Of a stretch of DNA of 27,330 nt, positions 1-6,995 are shown piece by piece. How positions within the stretch are numbered: position 1 is the first letter of the stretch; the number at the start of each line of letters is the position of its first letter. Under the pieces are notes generated by a model. It was not told the origin of the DNA. It did no database searches and saw only the letters and a list, made by a program, of their open reading frames with translations. The translations under genes were made by a program, and so were the position numbers. Source of the DNA: DASZMJ01 sp035551935 (lineage in GTDB: Bacteria; Planctomycetota; Planctomycetia; Isosphaerales; Isosphaeraceae); the NCBI GenBank assembly GCA_035551935.1, contig DASZMJ010000488.1, forward strand, positions 1 through 27,330, in the 5' to 3' direction.

Positions 1-16
1 ACGTGCGTTCGCCCTG
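1..16. mobile_element. Terminus of a second MITE copy, cut by the window edge
   Basis: The first 16 bases are the exact reverse complement of the terminus CAGGGCGAACGCACGT that starts the complete element at 231. They interrupt the reading frame of the homing-endonuclease-like gene just after its conserved DHGHDP stretch. This is therefore the end of a second copy inserted in the same gene, in the opposite orientation, with its body left of the window. The flanking bases 17-26 (GGTCATGACC) should be its target duplication and should reappear beyond the left edge. Confidence 0.75.
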
Positions 17-220
17 GGTCATGACCATGGTCCTTGAAGTTGCTGCTCCAGAACTCGAACTCGATCCTTACTCGCTGCCATCGTCTACTCTGATGATCGA
101 TGCACCTCTTGGCCTCGCAGTCCGGATAGCCTGCCTGGACAGCCTCGACGCTGAAGCCGAGTTCGTAACTCACCATTCCGAAAAGAAAAACGACCCCTTG
201 CTCGTTAATTGGAGCATGTC

Positions 221-363
221 GGAGCCCGCGCAGGGCGAACGCACGTGTTTCGCAAATCCTTGTCCTGCAAGGATTTGCAATCTAGTGCACGGAATTCAAC
301 TAGTCGCAAGTTCTTTGCAGACAAGGATTTGTGAATTAGATGCGTTTGCCCTGGGAGCCCGCG
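221..363. repeat. 10-bp target site duplication flanking the MITE
   Basis: GGAGCCCGCG occurs at 221-230 and again at 354-363, immediately outside the element. Removing the element and one copy joins the two halves of the endonuclease gene in one frame (PIDFRGL-RHAPINEQ). This shows directly that it was an insertion into a once-intact gene. Confidence 0.9.
231..353. mobile_element. 123-bp MITE with imperfect terminal inverted repeats
   Basis: The element begins CAGGGCGAACGCACG and ends CGTTTGCCCTG. The two ends match at 28 of the first 34 positions, including a shared CAAATCCTTGTC block, and similarity continues toward the centre, so the whole element can fold. The left arm also holds a perfect 11-bp hairpin (252-262 with 268-278). 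It is AT-richer than its surroundings and encodes no protein. It lies between two copies of GGAGCCCGCG. CAGGG ends with a 10-bp duplication would be compatible with mobilisation by an ISAs1-type transposase, but that parentage is from memory and unverified. Confidence 0.85.
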
Positions 364-919
364 AAAGTCGATCGGGGGACCGAACTGCGGTCCTGCTCCT
401 TTCGGCCAACTGACCTTCAACGGACTAACAACTTGTGGATCGATGCTCGGAGCAGCGATGAGTTCGTGCCGCGACGTGGTTCGAAGTTGAGACAACAACG
501 GAGATGTCGGCTCGTGTTCCTCAAGCCAGGCGCAGTAACGACGCAGTGTCCCTTGCATACCACCGAATCGTTTGCGGACTACATCGTACGAAACGCTTGC
601 TCGCGAGCCGAATTGGGGGCCGGTGGGGACTCTTCCTAAGTCAGATGCGACGCGATGGAACTCGGCGAGCAATTCCTCGTCAGTCATCGGCTCATTATGT
701 AACGGGTGCCGCTGAATGCCGGAAATCCTGAGTACCTCGCTCCAACCTCCATCAGGGAAGAGCTTGTATAAATGGTGCTGGGAAATCCCGGTGGACCGCT
801 CGAAATCCGCACGAGACAAGACCCCGCCCGCCTCTGAAGCAACTCTTCTCGCGGCCTCGATGATGGATTCGCGCGTCGGGGGCGTCATCTCGGTACCGTT
901 CGACGGAGATAGTGCGAAC

Positions 920-1165
920 CTATTCTGGCTCCACTCGGATTAACTCTAACCCCGCCCGTTCCGTGGCGTCGACCGCGGAGAGCAGGGCGTCGCGGAAGGT
1001 CGGCGCCTCGCGGTGGAAGATCAGAAAGGGTTCACCGTCAACGACCCCGAGCAGGGCATCATCGCAGCCGGCATCGAGAACGGCCATTTCGAGTTCGTCC
1101 GTGAGCTCGGAAGGCCCCGCGAGGACGAGTCGGAAGGTGAATGACTTCCGTGCGGCCTCTCTCAT
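920..1165 (-). CDS. Small conserved hypothetical protein (81 aa)
   Basis: An 81-residue protein starting at the ATG 5 nt after the stop of the isocitrate dehydrogenase gene, so the two are probably co-transcribed. It has a beta-alpha pattern: FTFRLVLAGPSELTDELE, then the acidic DAGCDDALLG, a short strand pair GEPFLIFHREA, a helix and a final strand LELIRVEPE. It has no signal peptide or membrane segment. I recall similar small proteins (FxLVLxGxxELTxEL...FxREAxTxxxAxxSA) next to DNA-binding proteins in planctomycetes and cyanobacteria, but I know no function. The longer reading frame upstream of this ATG is the shadow of the dehydrogenase. Confidence 0.65.
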   Translation of the reverse strand: MREAARKSFTFRLVLAGPSELTDELEMAVLDAGCDDALLGVVDGEPFLIFHREAPTFRDALLSAVDATERAGLELIRVEPE

Positions 1166-1170
1166 CGGGC

Positions 1171-2259
1171 TCACACCCCCATCGCCTTGATGATGGCGCG
1201 GGCCATGTCGAGGGTGCCGACGGCGGTGGGGTCGTCGCGGTGGGGCTTCATGTCGTAGGTGACGTCCTTGCCCGCGGCGATGACGCGGGCGACGGCGTCC
1301 TCGAGGCGCTTCGCGGCGGCGGCCTCGCCGAGGTGGTCGAGCATCAAGGCGCCGGAGAGGATCAGGGCGGTGGGGTTCATCTTCCACTGGCCCTTGTACT
1401 TCGGCGCCGAGCCGTGGGTCGCCTCGAAGACGGCCCCCTTCTCGCCGATGTTGGCGCCGGGGGCCACGCCCAGGCCGCCGACCAAGCCGGCGCCGAGGTC
1501 CGAGAGGATGTCGCCGTAGAGGTTCGGCAGGACGAGCACGTCGTACAGCTCGGGCTTCTGCACGAGCTGCATGCACATGTTATCGACGATGCGGTCCTCG
1601 AATTCGACGTCGGTGTAGCCCTTGGCGACCTCGCGGGCGACCTCGAGGAACAGGCCGTCGGAGAACTTGAGGATGTTGGCCTTGTGGACGGCGGTGACCT
1701 TCTTGCGGCCGTGGCGGCGGGCGTACTCGAAGGCGTACTGGACGATCCGGCGGGTGCCGGTGACGGAGATCGGCTTGATCGAGATGCCGGAGTCGGGCCG
1801 GATCGCCTTGCCGTTGAGGCGCTGGATGGCGGCGATCAGCTCGGCGGTCTCGGGCTTGCCGCGCTCGAACTCGCAGCCGAGGTAGAGGTCCTCGGTGTTC
1901 TCGCGGACGATGACGAGATCGACCTTGGTGTCGCTGAAGAAGGTGCGGACGCCCTTGTATTGCTTGCAGGGCCGGACGCAGGCGTAGAGGTCCAGCGCCT
2001 GGCGGAGGTAGACGTTGACGCTGCGGAAGCCGGTGCCGACGGGGGTGGTGATCGGGGCCTTCAGCGCGACGCCGGTGCGTCGGATCGACTCCAGGACGCC
2101 GTCGGGGACGGGGGTGCCGAGGCGTTCCATGACGTCGACGCCGGCCTCCTGGACGTCCCAGTCGATGGCGACGCCGGTCGCGTCGATGCACATCCGCGTC
2201 GCCTCGGCCAGCTCGGGGCCGACGCCGTCGCCGGGGATCAGGGTCACCTGGTGGGCCAT
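1171..2259 (-). CDS. Isocitrate dehydrogenase, NAD-dependent type (isocitrate/isopropylmalate dehydrogenase family)
   Basis: This cytoplasmic enzyme (362 aa) would oxidatively decarboxylate isocitrate to 2-oxoglutarate in the TCA cycle. Family residues are in place: the N-terminal LIPGDGVGPE, the substrate loop RSVNVYLRQ (S80, N82, R86) with R96 and R119, the catalytic Y126 in VRENTEDLY, K193 in VHKANILKFSDG, and the metal aspartates D226, D250 and D254 around NLYGDILSDLGAGLVGGLG. The cofactor loop is HGSAPKYKGQ. The substrate loop and the TFFSDTKVDLVIVRENTEDLY region fit NAD-type isocitrate dehydrogenases better than 3-isopropylmalate dehydrogenase, although related substrates such as homoisocitrate cannot be excluded. 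Length is normal. A small hypothetical gene follows 5 nt downstream. It is divergent from the gene at 2458. Confidence 0.88.
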   Translation of the reverse strand: MAHQVTLIPGDGVGPELAEATRMCIDATGVAIDWDVQEAGVDVMERLGTPVPDGVLESIRRTGVALKAPITTPVGTGFRSVNVYLRQALDLYACVRPCKQYKGVRTFFSDTKVDLVIVRENTEDLYLGCEFERGKPETAELIAAIQRLNGKAIRPDSGISIKPISVTGTRRIVQYAFEYARRHGRKKVTAVHKANILKFSDGLFLEVAREVAKGYTDVEFEDRIVDNMCMQLVQKPELYDVLVLPNLYGDILSDLGAGLVGGLGVAPGANIGEKGAVFEATHGSAPKYKGQWKMNPTALILSGALMLDHLGEAAAAKRLEDAVARVIAAGKDVTYDMKPHRDDPTAVGTLDMARAIIKAMGV

Positions 2260-2328
2260 CGTCTCATCTCGCCTGGGCCGGGATTGCGGGAAAACGGGCC
2301 CGGGCCCGGTGCCGGGCCGGGACGGTGG

Positions 2329-2357
2329 TTGCGGGCGCCGGGGCGGGGCATTATGCT
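2329..2357 (+). promoter_or_regulatory. Possible sigma70-type promoter for the DUF962-like gene
   Basis: TTGCGG (2329-2334), a 17-nt spacer and TATGCT (2352-2357) lie about 100 nt before the start at 2458. The match is partial (3/6 and 4/6). A GC-rich inverted repeat at about 2294-2320 and a small hairpin (2422-2441) lie in the same divergent intergenic region. Confidence 0.3.
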
Positions 2358-2457
2358 GGGGAATCGGGTCCGCGACGGCGTTCCAAAGCTAACCGCAAGC
2401 GCGCGTGCCCGTCAAGCAAACGCCCGGCCGTCGCGCCGGGCCCGGGATCGCCCCGCG

Positions 2458-2787
2458 ATGCTCTGCCCGCCCCACCAGCCCTGCCCGATCGTCTCGAACT
2501 GGCTCGAGCGGCACTGCGGGCCGGTCAGCTTCGTGCTGCACATGATCGGTATCCCGCCGACGATCCTCGGGGTCGTCTTCATCCCCATCTACGTCTTCCT
2601 CGTCTCGGTGCCGGTCTTCCTGCTGGCCCTGACGCTGTTCGTCGGCGGCTACCTCGCCCAGTTCCTCGGCCACGCGCTGGAGGGGTCGATGCCCGGCGAG
2701 CTGATGCTGCTGAAGAAGCGGCGCGACCGCCGTCGCGAGCGCGTGGCCGCGGCTGCCGCCGCCGTCGCGTCGCAGGGCCGGGGCTGA
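2458..2787 (+). CDS. Small membrane protein, DUF962/Mpo1-like
   Basis: A 109-residue protein. After a short N-terminus with NWLERHCGPVSFVLHMIGIP comes a long hydrophobic stretch, about residues 38-70, that could form two membrane segments. Then follow AQFLGHALEGSMPGEL and a very basic tail (KKRRDRRRER). The pattern N/P-V-x(3)-LH-x-IGIP followed by a QF-x-GH motif resembles the DUF962/YGL010w (Mpo1-like) family; the yeast member is a dioxygenase in fatty acid alpha-oxidation. Family assignment is by motif memory only. I chose the ATG at 2458 because the family-like part begins directly after it; an in-frame ATG at 2353 would add about 35 residues of poor quality. Confidence 0.6.
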   Translation: MLCPPHQPCPIVSNWLERHCGPVSFVLHMIGIPPTILGVVFIPIYVFLVSVPVFLLALTLFVGGYLAQFLGHALEGSMPGELMLLKKRRDRRRERVAAAAAAVASQGRG

Positions 2788-3121
2788 GGCGTCGGGAAGC
2801 TCGGCCGGCGAGGCGTCCCGTTGTGGGGCCGGGGGCCCGCGGTGCCTCGCGCCGATCGTCGCGCGCATTGGGCTGGTGGCAATCGGCAGAATCCATAGAA
2901 TCCGCAGGGTCCTCTCAAGACGCACGTCCGCGAGAACCGATCCATTGCGACAGGTCGAACCCTTTGGACGGCCACGCGCGGCCTCGGGTCGGCGGGAAGG
3001 TCCCGTGACCGCCGCGGTCCGAGGTTCGCCGGCGGGGGTTGGAGGGGCGACCGGGCCGACGTTGCCGAAACGGCCCGGGCCTGCCCGTCTCAGGGCACTC
3101 AAAGTCAAGGACGGACTGGCC
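2788..3121. other. Intergenic region before the TolC-like gene
   Basis: This 334-bp stretch holds no convincing gene; reading frames crossing it have shadow-like composition. It contains the short direct repeat GAATCC-ATA-GAATCC near 2890. A ribosome binding site (AAGGA at 3107-3111, 10 nt before the ATG) marks the start of the next gene. I found no promoter with a good spacer. Confidence 0.5.
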
Positions 3122-5434
3122 ATGCGATTGACCAAGCGAGGAACCCGGCTGGCGCTGGCGGCGGCGTTCTGCTCCGCCGTCGGCTGCCAGCGGCTGCCCT
3201 ACCTCGACCAGGCGAAGGCGAAGGCGGTCCCGCACGCCGAGCCCGAGCCCAGGAGCCTGGAGCAGCAGGACCGGGACGTCCAGCAGGCCAATTACGTCGA
3301 GCGCCGCTCGCTGGTCCCCTTGCCCTCGGTCGACCCGCCCCGGACCCCACAGGACCCCGACGGCAAGGAGCCCTGGCCGCTGACGCTCCAGGACGCCATC
3401 CGCATCGGCCTGGACAACTCCGAGGTCGTCCGCGTCATCTCGCTCGGCGCCCAGGGCATCCCGGTCGGCGGCTTCGAGCCGACGCCGATCGCCACCGCCG
3501 CCGGCGGCGCCCTGGGCCAGGGCAACCTGACGACCGTCTACGACCCGGCGATCCAGGAGACCCAGATCGCGCTGGCGCTGGCGAAGTTCGACGCCCAGCT
3601 CACCAGCTCGGCGACCTGGGGCCGCTCCGAGCAGCCGTTCAACAACGCGATCCAGGCCGGCACCTTCAGCACCGCGGCGGTGAAGTACCCGGTCATCTTC
3701 GACCAGCAGACCGAGGCCTTCACCAACCAGGTCCAGAAGCTGACCGGCACCGGCGGCCTCGTCACCCTGGCGCACAACATGAACTTCCTGGGCACCAACA
3801 GCCCGACCAACGTCTTCCAGGGCGCCTGGACGACCGCCACGCAGCTCCAGTTCGTCCAGCCCCTGCTCGGGGCCACCCAGAGCCCCAACGGCCAGGTGAC
3901 GCAGTACAGCGGCCTCGAGGCCAACCGCGCCCAGATCGTCATCGCCCGGCTCAACGCCGACACCGCCGTCTGGACCTTCAAGGCCGCCGTCCAGGAAGAG
4001 GTCCGGTCGATCGAGCAGCAGTACTGGGCGCTGGCCCAGCAGCACGTCCAGCTCTGGAGCCGCGAGACGGCCGTGCAGCTCGGCGAGGAGGTCCTCCGCC
4101 GCGAGCAGGCCCGGCTCGAGGCCGGCACCGGCGCCATCCCGAGCGTCGCCGCCGCCCGCCAGCAGCTCGAGCAGTTCCGGCTCGACCTGGTCACGGCCAC
4201 CTCCGACGTCATCACCACCGAGCGCCAGCTCCGCAACATCCTCGGCCTGAAGCCGACCGACAACCGCCGGATCATCCCCGTCACCGAGCCGACCGAGGCC
4301 CGCCTCGAGCCGAACTGGGAGGTCAGCCTCTCGCAGATGATCTCGTTCCAGCCCGACATCGTCCGCAACACCCTGCTGGTGCGCCTCAACGAGCTCCAGC
4401 TCCTGCTGGCCCGCAACCAGCTCCTGCCGGCCCTGAACTTCCAGGCCCTCTACCAGTGGAATGGCTTCGGCCACCTGCTCGACCAGGCCGAGTCCGTCGG
4501 CACCGGCGCCGCGATCAAGGCGATCGACCCGCTGATCCAACTCCAGCAGCGCGCCTCCGGCCTCAACGGCCAGCCGGGCTACTTCCACAATTTCCAGACC
4601 TATCAGGTCGGCTTCACCCTCCAGATCCCCCTGGGCTTCCGTGCCGCCTTGGCCAACGTGCGGCAGCAGCAGTTGAACCTGCTGCGGCAGCGGGCGATCC
4701 TCCAGCAGGTCGTCCACCAGACGACCCACGCCCTGGCCCGTTTCTTCCTCGAGGTCGACGCCAACTACAAGCAATTCAAGACCGCCGGCCGGCTCCGCGA
4801 CGCGGCCCAGCAGAACCTCGAGGCCCAGCAGGCCTTCTACGAGCAGGGGACGATCACCATCGACCAGTACCTCAACGCCCTGAACACCTGGTCGCGGGCC
4901 GTCGCCCTCGAGGCGCAGTACAAGACCAGCTACAACATCTCGATCGCCGCGCTGGAGGAGGCCAAGGGGACGCTGCTGGCGTACGACAACATCGCGGTGG
5001 CCGAAGGGCCGCAGCCGCGCAAGGCGTACATCCAGGCCCGCGACCAGCAGGCCGGCCACTTCCAGGTCCCGTTCCGGCCCAACGGCAACCTCCACCCGCT
5101 GCCCCCGGCCAGCGGGCCCGTCGCCGACCCGGTCATTCCCCAGCCGTCGCCGGGCCTGCGACCGCTCGACCCGAAGATCCCCCTGCCGGCGCCGCTCGGC
5201 CCGCTCGGCCCGGCCCCCAGCCCGGTGCCGCCGGCGGTCCCGGCCGGCGAGGCCAGCCACCTCACCGGGCAACCCGCCGCCGACCCCGGCGTCGCCCCGG
5301 CCTCGGCCGCCGCACCCGCCCCGACACCGGCGCCGGTCGTCGCACCGGACCCGACACCGGCGCCGGCCGCCGGCCCCGACGACGACCTGCCGACCTTGCC
5401 GCCCGAGGACCTGCCTCCCTTGCCCAAGGAGTGA
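3122..5434 (+). CDS. TolC-family outer membrane efflux lipoprotein
   Basis: A 770-aa exported protein. The signal sequence MRLTKRGTRLALAAAFCSAVGC ends in a lipobox-like AVGC, so Cys22 is probably lipidated. From about residue 85 the sequence PLTLQDAIRIGLDNS opens a TolC-like pair of outer-membrane-efflux repeats, with long amphipathic helices (VRSIEQQYWALAQQHVQ, ARLEAGTGAIPSVAAARQQ, YEQGTITIDQYLNALN). TolC proteins form trimeric channels that link inner-membrane pumps to the outside. Between TLQDAIRIGL and the helices is an extended glycine/alanine-rich insert. The last ~130 residues are a Pro/Ala-rich tail containing two close repeats of the 16-base unit at 5321 and 5351 (encoding PTPAP). 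No pump or periplasmic adaptor gene is adjacent. The start has AAGGA 10 nt upstream. Frames opposite it are shadows. Confidence 0.85.
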   Translation: MRLTKRGTRLALAAAFCSAVGCQRLPYLDQAKAKAVPHAEPEPRSLEQQDRDVQQANYVERRSLVPLPSVDPPRTPQDPDGKEPWPLTLQDAIRIGLDNSEVVRVISLGAQGIPVGGFEPTPIATAAGGALGQGNLTTVYDPAIQETQIALALAKFDAQLTSSATWGRSEQPFNNAIQAGTFSTAAVKYPVIFDQQTEAFTNQVQKLTGTGGLVTLAHNMNFLGTNSPTNVFQGAWTTATQLQFVQPLLGATQSPNGQVTQYSGLEANRAQIVIARLNADTAVWTFKAAVQEEVRSIEQQYWALAQQHVQLWSRETAVQLGEEVLRREQARLEAGTGAIPSVAAARQQLEQFRLDLVTATSDVITTERQLRNILGLKPTDNRRIIPVTEPTEARLEPNWEVSLSQMISFQPDIVRNTLLVRLNELQLLLARNQLLPALNFQALYQWNGFGHLLDQAESVGTGAAIKAIDPLIQLQQRASGLNGQPGYFHNFQTYQVGFTLQIPLGFRAALANVRQQQLNLLRQRAILQQVVHQTTHALARFFLEVDANYKQFKTAGRLRDAAQQNLEAQQAFYEQGTITIDQYLNALNTWSRAVALEAQYKTSYNISIAALEEAKGTLLAYDNIAVAEGPQPRKAYIQARDQQAGHFQVPFRPNGNLHPLPPASGPVADPVIPQPSPGLRPLDPKIPLPAPLGPLGPAPSPVPPAVPAGEASHLTGQPAADPGVAPASAAAPAPTPAPVVAPDPTPAPAAGPDDDLPTLPPEDLPPLPKE

Positions 5435-5452
5435 GCCGACTCCGGCCGCCGC

Positions 5453-5488
5453 GGCCCGGTCGATCGGATTGATCGGGTCGACCGGGCC
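5453..5488 (+). terminator. Stem-loop after the TolC-like gene
   Basis: GGCCCGGTCGA (5453-5463) pairs perfectly with TCGACCGGGCC (5478-5488), beginning about 20 nt after the stop codon. Further pairing on the outside is interrupted by bulges. No T-run follows, so it is a possible factor-assisted terminator or a transcript-stabilising hairpin. Confidence 0.45.
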
Positions 5489-5514
5489 CCGGCGGCGCGA
5501 ATGTTGGAGCCTTG

Positions 5515-5544
5515 TTGACCGCCGCGGCGGGACGTGGCCAGAAT
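5515..5544 (+). promoter_or_regulatory. Possible promoter of the aldo/keto reductase gene
   Basis: TTGACC (5515-5520), an 18-nt spacer and CAGAAT (5539-5544) lie about 85 nt before the ATG at 5630, just past the upstream stem-loop. Confidence 0.4.
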
Positions 5545-5629
5545 GCGGGGCGGCGCGTCGGCAACGGGCTGCGCGTCCGCGGGCCGCGGCCCGTTTCCAT
5601 ACGGCGTACAACGGCGAGGGCGAGGGACG

Positions 5630-6838
5630 ATGGAAGGCACGCAAGGGTCCTGTGGGGGCAGCCGGCGTCGGTTCCTGAAGACGGCCGCGGCCACCGGCGC
5701 GGCCCTGTCGGCGACCTCGGGCGCGTTGGCGGTCGCCGCGCCGGACGAGAAGGAACTGCCGCAGATCATCCTGGGCAAGACCGGCGCGAAGGTCTCGCGG
5801 CTCGGCATGGGCACGAGCTGGGACGTCGCCCCGGGCTTCGTCCAGGAGATGCTCAAGAACGGCGTCCGCTACATCGACACGGCCGAGGGCTACTCCCGCG
5901 GCCAGGCCGAGAAGCAGACCGGCCTCGCCCTGGAGCGCAGCGGCCTCCGCAAGGAGGTCTACCTAGTCACCAAGACCAACGCCTACGGCGTCGGCCGCGA
6001 CCCCGCCGAGATGCGCAACCACCTCGACAAGAGCCTCGAGCGGCTCCGGACCGACCACGTCGACTCCTTCTACATGCACGGCATGACCGGCGGCAACATC
6101 CCCGTCCTGAAGGACCCGGCCTACAAGGCCGCCTTCGAGGCGCTGAAGAAGGCCGGCAAGATCCGCTTCGCCGGCCTGAGCTGCCACGACAAGCGGCTGC
6201 CCGAGGTCGTCGAGGCCGCGGCCGAGTGCGGCTGGATCGACCAGATCATGATCCAGTACAACTACCGCACCATGGACGCCGACGTCATCCGCCGCGCCGT
6301 CGACAAGGCGTCGAAGGCCAACCTCGGCCTCGTCGCCATGAAGACTCAGGGCGGCGCCGGCTCGTTCCAGGAGCAAGGGCCTTCGCCCAAGTTCGACGAG
6401 TTCAAGGGCAAGGGCTTCAACAAGTATCAGGCCGCGATCAAGGCCGTCTTCGCCGACGAGCGCTTCCAGGTCGTCGTCAGCGAGATGACCAACCGCGACC
6501 AGTTCCGCGACAACACCGCCGCGGCCCGCGAGCCGCTGACCGCCAAGCAGGCCCGGCTCCTCGAGGAGCACCGCGTGCGCACCGCGCACCTGTACTGCCA
6601 CGGCTGCGGCCACCTCTGCGAGACCGCCGCCAAGGGGGTCCCGGTCGCCACCGTGCTCCGCTACCTCCGCTACTACGAGGTCTACGGCAAGCGCCAGGAG
6701 GCCCGCGCCCTCTACCAGGCCCTCCCCCCCGAGGCCCGCGCCCTCGCCGAGGCCGACCTCCCCGCCGCCCAGGCCGCCTGCCCCCACGGCCTGCCCGTCG
6801 TCGACCTCATCACCCGCGCCGACAAGGCGTTGAGCTGA
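5630..6838 (+). CDS. Twin-arginine-exported aldo/keto reductase
   Basis: A 402-aa protein. The N-terminus carries a Tat signal (SRRRFLKTAAATGAAL), so it is probably exported folded. The AKR barrel starts near residue 43, and the catalytic tetrad is visible as D83 and Y88 (IDTAEGYSRG), K115 (VTKTNA) and H150 (FYMHG). Such enzymes reduce carbonyls with NAD(P)H; the substrate is unknown. Near the C-terminus are C323, C326 and C330 (CHGCGHLC), and C384 in ACPHG, where related AKRs carry a CxxCxxCxxxC 4Fe-4S site. Here the spacing is changed, so the cluster may be altered or absent. The start at 5630 has GAGGG at 5616-5620. Longer frames extending upstream lack coding character. A stem-loop follows the stop. 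Confidence 0.85.
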   Translation: MEGTQGSCGGSRRRFLKTAAATGAALSATSGALAVAAPDEKELPQIILGKTGAKVSRLGMGTSWDVAPGFVQEMLKNGVRYIDTAEGYSRGQAEKQTGLALERSGLRKEVYLVTKTNAYGVGRDPAEMRNHLDKSLERLRTDHVDSFYMHGMTGGNIPVLKDPAYKAAFEALKKAGKIRFAGLSCHDKRLPEVVEAAAECGWIDQIMIQYNYRTMDADVIRRAVDKASKANLGLVAMKTQGGAGSFQEQGPSPKFDEFKGKGFNKYQAAIKAVFADERFQVVVSEMTNRDQFRDNTAAAREPLTAKQARLLEEHRVRTAHLYCHGCGHLCETAAKGVPVATVLRYLRYYEVYGKRQEARALYQALPPEARALAEADLPAAQAACPHGLPVVDLITRADKALS

Positions 6839-6843
6839 CCTCC

Positions 6844-6878
6844 GCGGGTGGCACGCCCTCACAGAGCATGCCACCCGC
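6844..6878. repeat. Perfect 10-bp inverted repeat downstream of the aldo/keto reductase
   Basis: GCGGGTGGCA (6844-6853) and TGCCACCCGC (6869-6878) form a stem with a 15-nt loop, starting 6 nt after the stop codon. The only homopolymer tract is A8 at 6890-6897 on the plus strand, which is the wrong sense for an intrinsic terminator of the plus-strand gene. It may be a REP-like intergenic repeat or a factor-dependent terminator. Confidence 0.55.
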
Positions 6879-6919
6879 CGAGTCGGTCGAAAAAAAACGC
6901 CTCGCGCCGACTTTTGTCG

Positions 6920-6958
6920 TTGACGATCTCGCGCGGCCACTGTAGACTTCGATATAAT
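6920..6958 (+). promoter_or_regulatory. Probable sigma70-type promoter of the 7-12 kb operon
   Basis: TTGACG (6920-6925), a 17-nt spacer and TAGACT (6943-6948, directly preceded by TG) form a good promoter. An additional perfect TATAAT lies at 6953-6958, without a well-spaced -35. Either would give a short leader to the ATG at 6996, which has the purine-rich AGGGGCAG upstream. This promoter supports 6996 as the true start of the frameshifted first gene. Confidence 0.55.
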
Positions 6959-6995
6959 CCCGATTCCTTTCGATCCGACCTCAGGGGCAGATCTC

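Larger units (their letters stand above)
17..888 (-). pseudogene. Homing endonuclease associated repeat protein, disrupted by MITE insertion
   Basis: The N-terminal part (ATG at 888) has two helix-rich repeats of the homing endonuclease associated type, one around residues 5-58 and one around 67-120 (DLGRVPTGPQF...VVRKRFGGMQ). After the stretch PIDFRGL the frame enters the 123-bp element at 353-231, reads 41 codons through it and stops at 205. Downstream of the element another frame resumes the family: RGLRHAPINEQGVVFLFGM, then YPDCEAKR and WQRVRIEFEFW, down to about position 17. Element plus one target copy add 133 bp, which is not a multiple of three and explains the shift. From memory, intact relatives end in a nuclease-like domain with an IEFE...D-x-I-V-C-W-E pattern, and the second insertion lies just before that last part. 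The gene follows a small hypothetical gene on the same strand with a 31-nt gap. It is almost certainly inactive. Confidence 0.8.

Noticed and set aside
1141..2457. Upstream extension of the DUF962-like frame across the isocitrate dehydrogenase gene
   Set aside because: The extension is antisense to a well-supported gene, and its composition (Gly/Ala/Val/Asp runs) is typical of a shadow. Only the part from 2458 shows family-like sequence.
5321..5370. Possible tandem or CRISPR-like repeat in the tolC 3' end
   Set aside because: There are only two copies of a 16-base unit, in frame and encoding a Pro/Ala linker; this is protein low complexity.
2915..5644. Long minus-strand frame of about 900 codons opposite the TolC-like gene
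   Set aside because: It is an antisense shadow in GC-rich DNA: composition is Arg/Gly/Leu/Asp repeats with no domain, while the plus strand has a clear TolC protein with signal sequence and ribosome site.
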